Positions 45,324-52,838 of a stretch of 64,000 nt of DNA are shown one piece after another (position 1 is the stretch's first letter; each line of letters begins with the position of its first letter). This DNA comes from an uncultured Lachnospiraceae bacterium (GTDB lineage Bacteria > Bacillota_A > Clostridia > Lachnospirales > Lachnospiraceae), in assembly GCA_910577835.1 (NCBI GenBank), contig CAJTOU010000010.1, forward strand, positions 1 through 64,000, read 5' to 3'. The translations under genes were made by a program, and so were the position numbers. Below the pieces are notes generated by a model. It was given only the letters and a program-made list of their open reading frames with translations, searched no databases and was not told the origin of the DNA.

Positions 45324-45851
45324 TTATAAGCTGCCTTTTTCTAATTTTTTTCTGTATATCTGATAATAGCAGTTCCATTCAAAATCATTTTTCGGTGTAT
45401 AATTTTTTGGAAAAAAGGCTTTCAGCTTTTCCTTTGTTTCATTTTTCTGAAGTTCTTTTCTAAGTTCAATCTGGATTCCATTTAAATGAAAAAATTTTCC
45501 AATTTCTTCAATTCCTTTTTGAATCTTTCCAACTTCTACATGATAATCAACATTATATCTTGTATCTGCTTCCCATCTGGTAATTGTATCTGCTTTTTCT
45601 TCTATCCATTCTGTTAAAATAATTTTTGAACCATTATCTTTGGACATTCTTAACAATTTATCTATATCATGAGTATTGGGTACAGTGACACCCTGACATT
45701 CCAAAAATGCTTTTAATATCTTTTCTACTGATTGTTGAAGATGATATGCCACCGCATTTATAAATGCCTCATCATTTCTTGGAATCTGAAATATACTTAC
45801 TGCAAGCTCATAATCTGTATAAGCAGATTTAAAAAAACGAATGTCACACAT
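45324..45851 (-). CDS. HEPN-domain protein of an MNT/HEPN toxin-antitoxin pair
   Basis: 175 residues from the ATG at 45851 (AGGGAGG six bases upstream; it overlaps the stop of the nucleotidyltransferase by eight bases). All-helical HEPN domain with AYTDYELAVSI, VAYHLQQSVEKILKAFL and NTHDIDKLLRMS. An Arg-x5-His pair (TRYNVDYH) fits the RX4-6H motif of HEPN ribonucleases. In such pairs HEPN is usually the toxin and the partner transferase disarms it by adding AMP. The C-terminal 50 residues (NGIQIELRKELQK ... FPKNYTPKND) are extra and unassigned. Confidence 0.85.
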   Translation of the reverse strand: MCDIRFFKSAYTDYELAVSIFQIPRNDEAFINAVAYHLQQSVEKILKAFLECQGVTVPNTHDIDKLLRMSKDNGSKIILTEWIEEKADTITRWEADTRYNVDYHVEVGKIQKGIEEIGKFFHLNGIQIELRKELQKNETKEKLKAFFPKNYTPKNDFEWNCYYQIYRKKLEKGSL

Positions 45852-46215
45852 ATTCTGCCTCCCTGTCAAAAATAACGATACCCTTCTGCTCTATCTCTTT
45901 TCTCAAACGTTCCCCTATCGCATCCATATAAACAATATCTCTTTCATGCATATTCTCATCAGGATAATCTCGGAATCCTTTTTCTATATTATAGCGCTCA
46001 ATACAAATATCAAGGTCACTATAACTGTTACAGCGAAACTCTACGCTGCTTCCAAATATAATGGCTGCCTTTATATTTCTGTCCTTTTCAAAACATTCAA
46101 TATATTTTCCCACCAATTCCTGCTTTAACGGATGTATATATTGTGCATTTTTATAATTGATTCCTGTCTTTACTTCAAAAATAAAATGTAAATCATAATT
46201 ATTAAACCGTTTCAT
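45844..46215 (-). CDS. Minimal nucleotidyltransferase (MNT antitoxin)
   Basis: About 123 residues from the ATG at 46215, which has GGAG six bases upstream; the earlier ATG at 46227 has no RBS. Carries the polymerase-beta superfamily signature KAAIIFGSSVEFRCNSYSDLDICIE: GSS followed by Asp-x-Asp that would hold two magnesium ions. Together with the overlapping HEPN gene it forms an MNT/HEPN type module. Expected reaction: AMPylation of the HEPN partner. Confidence 0.87.
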   Translation of the reverse strand: MKRFNNYDLHFIFEVKTGINYKNAQYIHPLKQELVGKYIECFEKDRNIKAAIIFGSSVEFRCNSYSDLDICIERYNIEKGFRDYPDENMHERDIVYMDAIGERLRKEIEQKGIVIFDREAEYV

Positions 46216-46457
46216 AAACTGCTCCATTTATAGTCTGTTTGAAATTTTTACAATATTACGATTGCTGATGGATGCAATCTGTTTAAAACTAATTTTCTGC
46301 CATTCATATGCTGAATAATCGCTAAAAGTATACCACAAAAGCCAGATTTTAACAACATATTAACAGTGTGATTTTCAGTAAAAATTATATTATTCGCATC
46401 TGTATTTTCGAAACCTTTGTTCAAATTTGAATTATACTTGTTATATAAAATAAAACA

Positions 46458-46482
46458 CATCAGGTATTTTCTACCTGACATG
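46458..46482 (-). terminator. Terminator of the 46500-47421 operon
   Basis: CATGTCAGGTA / TACCTGATG stem on the minus strand, followed by TGTTTTATTTT, 18 bases after the stop at 46500. Confidence 0.85.
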
Positions 46483-46499
46483 CTCATTCTTTCATTACT

Positions 46500-46991
46500 T
46501 TATTCAATTTTTAAATGATAAATCGACTGTACTGTATATTTTTCATCGCTTGGAATCTTTACTAATACTTTAATCACATAACTTCCTCTTGGATTTGCAA
46601 TATCTAAATCAATATTATCTACATGAGTGATTCTCTTAAAATTCAAGTACGGAACACAGGCATCATAAATGATATCATTTGAATTTTTTGTCCTGATTTG
46701 AAAATTATCCAAATCAACCGATAATCTTTCATCAATATCTTTGGTACACTTTGTCAGTCTGAGACATACATCCAAAGTTTCCCGTCTATCTAAAATATTA
46801 CCAGCCTTATTTTCGCTGCTTTCCAGTAAATTTATATAAGTAATAATATTAAAATCTTTAATTGCGACAATATTATTACTGCAATCAGCAGTAATACAAT
46901 CAAACGGCTCCAGAAAACCAATTACATCGTTGTTGCTCTTTGTAACAGCCTTAAACAACGCTATATTCGCATTTAAATATTGTGTACACAT
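46500..46991 (-). CDS. Unrecognised 163-residue soluble protein, second gene of a two-gene operon
   Basis: Starts at 46991 with GGAGGG seven bases away, 16 bases after the membrane-protein gene. The sequence is mixed alpha/beta with many Asn, Asp and Ile (ANIALFKAVTKSNNDVIGFLEPFDCITADCSNNIVAIKDFNI; two or more cysteines) and ends in a beta-rich part SYVIKVLVKIPSDEKYTVQSIYHL. No motif, signal peptide or membrane helix is recognised. Its sole clue is its partner: an upstream two-helix membrane protein and a leader with a terminator, next to a toxin-antitoxin pair. It could be the sensor or immunity subunit of an accessory system; that is only a guess. Confidence 0.78.
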   Translation of the reverse strand: MCTQYLNANIALFKAVTKSNNDVIGFLEPFDCITADCSNNIVAIKDFNIITYINLLESSENKAGNILDRRETLDVCLRLTKCTKDIDERLSVDLDNFQIRTKNSNDIIYDACVPYLNFKRITHVDNIDLDIANPRGSYVIKVLVKIPSDEKYTVQSIYHLKIE

Positions 46992-47007
46992 ACATCATCC
47001 CTCCTGT

Positions 47008-47421
47008 CTAATTAACCTGTTCATCATCAGGATTGCTTCTACCACTCGCCAAATTGACAGATACAGCTTCTTTGGATTCGCTATAATCCCTCATCAATGA
47101 GCTTTGTAATATTTGGTCCTGTTTTTGGGACAATAACTGAATTCTAGTTTCTATACCCTGTAATAAATCTCTGGTACGTCTTTCTGTTGCATTTGATTGT
47201 TCTTCACTTTTAAATCCAAGTATCAGAGAAACTATACTTGTTATTGTTGCCACTATTCCTAATATTATACTTACATATTGATTCCAAACCTCAGCTCCAA
47301 CTACCTGTTGATTGCAGAAAAAGAATGGTAATATAAACTGTGCAGCAAATGGAACAACTGCTCCTACTAACGCAATTACAGTAATTATAATATATATTCC
47401 TTTCTTGTTTTCCTTACTCAT
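47008..47421 (-). CDS. Small two-TM protein with cytoplasmic coiled coil, unknown function
   Basis: 137 residues. Two hydrophobic helices (about 9-33 IYIIITVIALVGAVVPFAAQF and 44-68 VSIILGIVATITSIVSLILG), then a charged coiled-coil tail (TRDLLQGIETRIQLLSQKQDQILQ). RBS AGGAGG. First gene of the operon behind a good promoter and a leader that carries a terminator. The architecture, membrane anchor plus coiled coil with a soluble partner, resembles effector proteins of small defence or stress operons, but nothing specific is recognised. Confidence 0.78.
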   Translation of the reverse strand: MSKENKKGIYIIITVIALVGAVVPFAAQFILPFFFCNQQVVGAEVWNQYVSIILGIVATITSIVSLILGFKSEEQSNATERRTRDLLQGIETRIQLLSQKQDQILQSSLMRDYSESKEAVSVNLASGRSNPDDEQVN

Positions 47422-47437
47422 ATTATCCTCCTATAAC

Positions 47438-47487
47438 AAAAAAGTCGCCTTAATTTTATAAGACAACCTGTGTATTGCCTTCACAGG
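47438..47487 (-). promoter_or_regulatory. Leader with terminator hairpin directly before the operon start
   Basis: On the minus strand, stem GTTGTCTTA / TAAGGCGAC (two G-U pairs, 47444-47467) is followed by TTTTTT and, 7 bases later, by the RBS of the first gene. Just upstream is a second stem CCTGTG / CACAGG (47467-47487), and an earlier ACAGG (about 47511-47516) could pair with CCTGT instead, so an attenuator or riboswitch-like arrangement is possible. No known riboswitch consensus is recognised. Confidence 0.55.
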
Positions 47488-47546
47488 ATTTACAAAAGCC
47501 GCAACACCTTCACCTGTTTCTTAGGCTATCTCATTTATTAATATAA

Positions 47547-47575
47547 ATTATATCATCTCAATATAGTATATGCAA
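47547..47575 (-). promoter_or_regulatory. Promoter of the 46500-47421 operon
   Basis: TTGCAT (47570-47575), 17-base spacer, TATAAT (47547-47552); predicted start near 47540 gives a 120-base leader. Confidence 0.85.
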
Positions 47576-47655
47576 GCCTTTTTCTGTTTTTACTACTATT
47601 TATTTCATTAACTGCTTATTTTTTCGACATTTTTATTATATAATCAAATAGTAAA

Positions 47656-47687
47656 GTGTCATGGAAATATTAACATTTCCATGACAC
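47656..47687 (-). terminator. Terminator of the anchored surface protein gene
   Basis: GTGTCATGGAAAT with its complement, a near-perfect 13-bp stem with a four-base loop, followed by TTTACTATTT. Confidence 0.9.
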
Positions 47688-47741
47688 CTTTTCTGTAATT
47701 ATGTATTAAAACAATATTTTTAATGCTTGTCTACAAACAAA

Positions 47742-49157
47742 TTAAGCATTCTTTCTTTTCTTGCTTACTGCAAATACTGCAAGTCCTGCTGCTGCCATTC
47801 CTGCAAATACAGCGATAGGAGCTGAATCGCCTGTCTTTGGCTTGTTGCTTGTATCAGTAACAGTCTTTCCCGTTGTAGTTGGCTGTGCTGTTGTAGTTGG
47901 CTCTTCTTCTGGACCATTTACAGAAGCAAATAAGTATGGAGTAAAGTGGTCTGTTTCAAATGTGAATTTACCGTCTTTTACTTCTACAACTTTGTCAACT
48001 TCAACAAACTTCTTTGCTGCATTATCATATCTGTATACCTGAATCCATTTTGCATCTTTGATATTCTCAAATAATGGAAGAGTTACTTTTACTTTTCCAT
48101 TTGGCTGCTCTGCATATGCAACGCCGTTCTTTACCAAAGAAAGGTCTGCTGCTGCTACCTTCTTGCCTTTTAACTCTTTATTAACGAACTCTGCAATTGC
48201 ATTATAGTCAGTACTGCTCTTTTCAATAGAAGCTACTCTAAGTGTTACATTCTCAGGAAGTCCTGTAACTACTGCTTCTTTGTTTACTTTTTCTGCATCT
48301 GCGTCTGTTACATCAAAATCAGATGTTACAGAATCTGAGGTAGTAGGCTGCTCTACGCTTGGATTTGACGAATCCTCGCTTGGATTTGATGGTGTTGTTG
48401 GCTCTACGCTTGGATTTGATGAATCCTCGCTTGGATTTGATGGTGTTGTTGGCTCTACATCTGGATTATTTGTATCTGGACTGTCAACTTTGTCTGTTGT
48501 TTCATCTTCACCTGTAGATGGTTTTGTTGTATCATTTGGTTTTGTTGCATCTGCAGTTGGTTGTGCTGGCCCATTAATTGTTTCTTTATTATTTATAAAT
48601 TTAATATTAGTCATTATTGTATCTTGAGTGTCTCCACCTGCTGAAAGTGTAATAGTAGTATCATTATCCATAACAGGAAATTCGATTGTGTAAGTCCATA
48701 TTACAATTGGACCATCAGCATTTTTTTCTGTAAATTCAAAATAAAATACGTCTCCTGTACGTTTAATATTCGCAACAGCATCCACTCCCTTTGCTCTTTC
48801 TGAGGCAATATATCCCCAACCATCTTCGCCCTGCGGAAACAATGTAATTGCTTTCTGTTCATTTGTAAAATCAACTAATCCACCATCTGGTGTCCAAGTC
48901 CATCCCCAATTATCAGAACGAGCATCAATACAATTATTATTAGCGTCTCTTAATTCGACCATAAAACTATTTGCAAATGGACCTGCTACTTGATGCAAGG
49001 TATATGTAACATCAAAATCACCCGATATTTTCTCTATACCTGTATTCTCTTTCAAATTTTGAGTTGTAAGCGAATCTTTTGTTTCTGCTATTGCAGACAA
49101 ACTACTTGATGCAATCATTGTCGTTGCCAACGCAACTGCGAAAAATTTCTTTTTCAT
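47742..49157 (-). CDS. PKTG-anchored cell-surface protein with the GH43-type N-terminal module
   Basis: 471 residues from the ATG at 49157 (AGGAGG nine bases upstream). Signal peptide 1-25; module about 38-195 (TGIEKISGDFDVTY, DNWGWTWTPDGG, ITLFPQGEDGW) that matches residues 65-215 of the GH43 protein at 15930-21692; a Pro/Ser/Thr stalk with two 17-residue repeats (SEDSSNPSVEPTTPSNP); a beta domain (about 285-420); KPKTGD sortase signal, hydrophobic segment and KKRKNA tail. It has no catalytic domain, so it is probably a carbohydrate-binding or scaffold protein displayed on the wall. Shared module suggests it binds the same polysaccharide. Confidence 0.88.
   Translation of the reverse strand: MKKKFFAVALATTMIASSSLSAIAETKDSLTTQNLKENTGIEKISGDFDVTYTLHQVAGPFANSFMVELRDANNNCIDARSDNWGWTWTPDGGLVDFTNEQKAITLFPQGEDGWGYIASERAKGVDAVANIKRTGDVFYFEFTEKNADGPIVIWTYTIEFPVMDNDTTITLSAGGDTQDTIMTNIKFINNKETINGPAQPTADATKPNDTTKPSTGEDETTDKVDSPDTNNPDVEPTTPSNPSEDSSNPSVEPTTPSNPSEDSSNPSVEQPTTSDSVTSDFDVTDADAEKVNKEAVVTGLPENVTLRVASIEKSSTDYNAIAEFVNKELKGKKVAAADLSLVKNGVAYAEQPNGKVKVTLPLFENIKDAKWIQVYRYDNAAKKFVEVDKVVEVKDGKFTFETDHFTPYLFASVNGPEEEPTTTAQPTTTGKTVTDTSNKPKTGDSAPIAVFAGMAAAGLAVFAVSKKRKNA
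48353..48465 (-). repeat. 51-bp tandem repeat in the stalk
   Basis: Two essentially exact copies of a 17-codon unit (SEDSSNPSVEPTTPSNP) lie in the stalk of the surface protein, a likely site of repeat-number change. Confidence 0.8.
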
Positions 49158-49257
49158 TCCTTGTCCTCCTAATAAAATTAATTTTTGTACCTTCATTTTT
49201 TCTTTTCTCTTCCAATCCAAAGGTACTTATTATTTTGTTAGTCCCCTAACTCTTTTA

Positions 49258-49287
49258 AGTATACCCCTCTCCACCCCTTTCTGTCAA
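49258..49287 (-). promoter_or_regulatory. Promoter of the surface protein gene
   Basis: TTGACA (49282-49287), 18-base purine-rich spacer, TATACT (49258-49263); 100-base leader with small palindrome GTTAGGGGACTAAC just downstream. Confidence 0.82.
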
Positions 49288-49298
49288 GTTAATTTTAA

Positions 49299-49337
49299 AA
49301 AACTGTGAACAACTTTCTATTCATTGTTCACAGTTTT
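49299..49337 (-). terminator. Terminator of the LCP gene
   Basis: AAAACTGTGAACAA / TTGTTCACAGTTTT stem of about 14 base pairs, with T/A runs on both sides; it sits between the LCP stop and the promoter of the surface gene. Confidence 0.88.
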
Positions 49338-49397
49338 CATTTTTTCTTTCAATTTTGCTTACTCAAATTCACAAAATCAACTTTTTTATTCTATTTT

Positions 49398-50768
49398 TCA
49401 ATCCACCCTCTCATAAAACTTCTCAATAATCATCCGATAAAACACATCTTTATCCAGATAATACCTCTCCGTTCTTCTTGATGTATCCACGCTCCCTTCC
49501 AGCGTATAAATCCCTCCAAACTGATATTTCACCAGCTCTGAAGCCAGATATGTCATATCACTAATCCCCAAATCCGTCACCACATAATCCGCGACTGCAT
49601 TATAAACTTCTATCACCTTCCCCAAATTCTGCCGTACCTCATTCATCGCCTTGTCCATAAACAATGTAATATACTGCTTCTGCCTTGCTAGCCTCTCTCC
49701 CGCAGTAAAATGTCTCGACGTATCCCGATAATGTATATAAGAATATGCTCCACGCCCCAAAAGTGTCACAGTCTGTCCCTCTACAAAATCCCATCCTTCA
49801 TCTGAAAAAGTATACAAGGAATCCAGCGTAATTCCTCCAAACGCATCGTTAATCCCCGGTATTGCACCCAGATTCACAGATGTTACAGAGTGTATCGGCA
49901 AATCATAAAAAAGCCTGGACACCGCCTTTTTTGCCCGCTCATTGCTGACCGACATCGCATCCCCATAAGCATGTTGCAGACAAATCTGCGCATATCCTGA
50001 ATATGTATAATTCCCCGCCCTATCATACAAATCAATCTCCGCTATCGTATCCCTTGGTATCGCAATAATCTCCATAATCATTGTATGAGGATTCAGCGTC
50101 AGCAAAAACATGGCATCAGACTGTCCTCCACTGATTCCGTCTTCTGCCGGAGCCACAGTTCCCGTTTTATCTATCCCCAAAAACAACAGTGTAATAATGT
50201 CCCTGTTATAAACATACTTTTCTCCATTATAAATAACGTCATATCCTTCATCGGGATTTCCCGGATTTAAAACTGTACCTCCAGAAGTATTTCCATCCCC
50301 TTCCAGATAAATATCATCATCAATATATCCTGTATAATTCTCCGTTTCACTTTCTGTTTCCTGATTGCTTTCGTTGATATCATTATTTTCAACAGTATTT
50401 TCTGTAATTTCCTCGTTCACATTTTCAGCAGAAGTATCCGGCTCCAAAGAAGCAATCTCTTCCATATTGTCAGGATTTATAACTATTTCCTGATTTTTTG
50501 TATCAGCACTTTCATTTTTTTCCATTTGGCTTCCCAGATTCGGTTTCTCTGATTCTGCTCTGCCATACAGTTTGCTTTTTCCGCTTGCCCGCAGTGCCAG
50601 AAAAGTAACAGAACATACAATACAAATCATGATTGCCATACTGCAACAGATAAATACAGGCTTTTTCCATCTTTGGAATATTGTCTGTGATTTGTCCTGT
50701 TTTGGAACTTCTGACAGATTTTCATGATTCTTCTTTTCTATCCAATTTTTTAAAAATCCATTTTTCAT
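49398..50768 (-). CDS. LytR-CpsA-Psr (LCP) family protein
   Basis: 456 residues. Cytoplasmic N-terminus with basic residues, one transmembrane helix (about 33-55), an acidic Glu/Asn-rich linker, then the LCP domain (about 175-400): TLLFLGIDKTG, GGQSDAMFLLTLNPHTMIMEIIAIPRDT, GYAQICLQHAYG, GINDAFGGITLDS and ERLARQKQYI. Such enzymes attach glycopolymers to peptidoglycan on the outer face of the membrane. Own terminator; it lies next to the anchored surface protein, but on its own transcript. Confidence 0.92.
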   Translation of the reverse strand: MKNGFLKNWIEKKNHENLSEVPKQDKSQTIFQRWKKPVFICCSMAIMICIVCSVTFLALRASGKSKLYGRAESEKPNLGSQMEKNESADTKNQEIVINPDNMEEIASLEPDTSAENVNEEITENTVENNDINESNQETESETENYTGYIDDDIYLEGDGNTSGGTVLNPGNPDEGYDVIYNGEKYVYNRDIITLLFLGIDKTGTVAPAEDGISGGQSDAMFLLTLNPHTMIMEIIAIPRDTIAEIDLYDRAGNYTYSGYAQICLQHAYGDAMSVSNERAKKAVSRLFYDLPIHSVTSVNLGAIPGINDAFGGITLDSLYTFSDEGWDFVEGQTVTLLGRGAYSYIHYRDTSRHFTAGERLARQKQYITLFMDKAMNEVRQNLGKVIEVYNAVADYVVTDLGISDMTYLASELVKYQFGGIYTLEGSVDTSRRTERYYLDKDVFYRMIIEKFYERVD

Positions 50769-50826
50769 TTTACTACCTTTATCCTAAACTTTATCTCTTC
50801 TTAATCTTTCCATCTTTATTTCAAAA

Positions 50827-50852
50827 GGAAACTGCCAGAAAAGACAGTTTCC
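50827..50852 (-). terminator. Terminator of dapL
   Basis: GGAAACTGTC / GGCAGTTTCC stem with six-base loop followed by TTTT on the minus strand. Confidence 0.88.
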
Positions 50853-50931
50853 TTTCTTCTATCACCAAATCTTTTATAAAATATCATTCTGATATTTTCC
50901 TGTTTATCAGCAATTTAGACAAAACCCCGTT

Positions 50932-52146
50932 TTATACCCTCTTAATTCTCTCCATCGCCTCAATCGTATTCTCATAAGTCCCAAATGCTGTCAGCCTGAA
51001 ATACCCCTCTCCGCTTGGTCCAAATCCCGAACCCGGAGTACCTACTACATTCGCCTTTTCAAGCAGACAGTCAAAGAATTCCCATGAAGTCATATTATTC
51101 GGTGTTTTCAACCATATGTATGGCGCATTGATGCCGCCTGATACAGTATATCCCGCTGCCTTCAGTTCTTCTCTGATAATCCTTGCGTTATTCATATAAT
51201 AAGCAACCTGTTCTTTTGTCTGTTTTCTTCCTTCTTCTGAGTATACTGCCTCTCCGGCTCTCTGAATAATATATGGTGCGCCGTTAAACTTTGTTCCATG
51301 TCGTCTTGCCCACAGACTGTTTAAGGTCACATCCCCGCTCTTTAACTCCTTTGGAATTACTGTAAATCCAAGACGTGTTCCTGTAAATCCAGCATTTTTG
51401 GAAAAACTTCTAATTTCTATTGCGCATCCCTTTGCACCGTCGCATTCATAGATGCTATGCGGCACATCGTCCTCCGAAATATATGCCTCATAAGCAGCAT
51501 CATAAATAATGACAGCTCCTGTTTTCAACGCATAATCCACCCACTTTTGCAGCTCTGCCTTTTTAACCGTAGAGCCTGTCGGATTATTCGGGAAACATAA
51601 ATATATAATATCCGGCTCCTCCTTTGGAAGCTCCGGTGCAAAATTTGTCTCTGCGGTACATGGCATATAAATCACATTGCTCCACTTTTCAAGTTCCTTC
51701 TGATATACGCCAGTTCTTCCTTCCATGGCGTTTGTGTCCACATAAACCGGATAAACAGGGTCGCATACTGCGATTTTATTATCCACTGAAAAAATATCTC
51801 CTATATTTCCCGAATCACTTTTTGCACCATCACTGACAAAAATTTCATCGAGTGCAATCTCAACGCCTCTGGCTTTATAATCATTCTCCGCAATTGCTTT
51901 TCTTAAAAATTCATAGCCAAGCTCCGGCGCATATCCCCTGAAAGTTTCAGCAGCACCCATCTCATCCACTGCCTTATGCATTGCAGAAATAACTGCTGGT
52001 GCTAACGGCTGTGTAACATCACCAATGCCAAGACTTATTACCTTTTTATCCGGATGCTCCGCCTTAAAACCCGCCACTTTTTTTCCAATTGTGGAAAACA
52101 GATAACTGCCCGGCAGTTTTAAATAATTATCATTAATTTTAAACAT
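50932..52146 (-). CDS. dapL: LL-diaminopimelate aminotransferase
   Basis: 404 residues, standard for DapL. PLP-dependent (fold I): converts tetrahydrodipicolinate to LL-DAP in one step for lysine and peptidoglycan. Marks: start FKINDNYLKLPGSYLF, VISLGIGDVTQPLAPAVI, ETFRGYAPELGYEFLRKAI, FVSDGAKSDSGNI, LCFPNNPTGSTV, and the PLP-lysine region IEIRSFSKNAGFTGTRLGFTVIP. GAGGAG RBS. Own terminator. Confidence 0.96.
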   Translation of the reverse strand: MFKINDNYLKLPGSYLFSTIGKKVAGFKAEHPDKKVISLGIGDVTQPLAPAVISAMHKAVDEMGAAETFRGYAPELGYEFLRKAIAENDYKARGVEIALDEIFVSDGAKSDSGNIGDIFSVDNKIAVCDPVYPVYVDTNAMEGRTGVYQKELEKWSNVIYMPCTAETNFAPELPKEEPDIIYLCFPNNPTGSTVKKAELQKWVDYALKTGAVIIYDAAYEAYISEDDVPHSIYECDGAKGCAIEIRSFSKNAGFTGTRLGFTVIPKELKSGDVTLNSLWARRHGTKFNGAPYIIQRAGEAVYSEEGRKQTKEQVAYYMNNARIIREELKAAGYTVSGGINAPYIWLKTPNNMTSWEFFDCLLEKANVVGTPGSGFGPSGEGYFRLTAFGTYENTIEAMERIKRV

Positions 52147-52266
52147 CTTTTTTCTCCTCTTCTATAACAAAATTATTTCTCATTTCTATATGATAAGCCC
52201 AAAATCGATTAATTGCAACCATATATTTCAATATATTATTTATTCCGGCCTCATAATCCAGATTTT

Positions 52267-52818
52267 TTATACGTTCATCATAATGCAAATCACCATCTCC
52301 GCCGTTTCTGCAAGTCCTGTCCCGCTGTCCATACTTGCCTTTTGCAGATATCGGTATGCTTCTGCTTCTGACATACAATGCTTCTCCATCAATATACTTT
52401 TTGCCTTATCTATTATCTTCTGTTCTTCCGCTGACCTCTTTTTGGGCATATTTTTAAGCTTTTTTCTGCGTCTTTCAATATTTATGGAAAGCATAGCCAC
52501 AGTATTTATCAAATCCCCCACCCGAAGCGGCATAGCCACCGGTATCACACCCTCATAATTCATTCCGCTGATTTTCGACGGCGACGCCAGCAAAAGTATC
52601 TCAAATTCTACCGGCACATTTACTCGAAGTTCGCTGTATATCATATCCTTTAATTTATATCCACACACAATAATACCTTCATTATAACTGTCTATTGTGC
52701 TTAAAACCTTTGCGCCCGAGGTGCATACGGCCGCAACCAGATAACCATTTTTCATTAATAAATTTTTAATACTGACTGCATCCTCCATTTTAGGGAACGC
52801 TACTACAATGTAAGCCAT
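52267..52818 (-). CDS. ANTAR-domain RNA-binding antiterminator beside glnA
   Basis: 183 residues. N-terminal receiver-like fold (about 1-115: YIVVAFPKMEDAVSIKNLLMKNGYLVAAV, GIIVCGYKL) in which the usual phosphoacceptor Asp is absent, followed by an ANTAR domain (about 120-180: RRKKLKN, EEQKIIDKAKSILMEKHCMSEAEAYRYLQKASM). ANTAR proteins bind twin small hairpins in leader RNA to block termination. It starts 20 bases after glnA and should regulate it, as in many clostridia. Lack of the Asp suggests control by a partner rather than by phosphorylation. Confidence 0.9.
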   Translation of the reverse strand: MAYIVVAFPKMEDAVSIKNLLMKNGYLVAAVCTSGAKVLSTIDSYNEGIIVCGYKLKDMIYSELRVNVPVEFEILLLASPSKISGMNYEGVIPVAMPLRVGDLINTVAMLSINIERRRKKLKNMPKKRSAEEQKIIDKAKSILMEKHCMSEAEAYRYLQKASMDSGTGLAETAEMVICIMMNV

Positions 52819-52838
52819 AAAACACCTCGATTTTTTAT

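Larger units (their letters stand above)
47422..47741. other. Intergenic region between the unknown operon and the anchored surface protein
   Basis: Holds the operon's leader hairpins (47438-47487), its promoter (47547-47575) and the terminator of the surface-protein gene (47656-47687). No further coding sequence is seen. Confidence 0.8.

Noticed and set aside
46248..46487. 79-residue open frame between the unknown operon and the MNT gene
   Set aside because: Its first codons are the terminator hairpin of the upstream operon, and there is no ribosome binding site.
47438..47540. Known riboswitch class in the leader of the unknown operon
   Set aside because: Compared from memory with purine, preQ1, c-di-GMP, fluoride, THF and glutamine classes; no convincing consensus, so it is reported only as a possible attenuator.
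52139..52378. 79-residue open frame between dapL and the ANTAR gene
   Set aside because: It overlaps the end of the ANTAR gene in another frame and dapL has its own RBS; no family resemblance.
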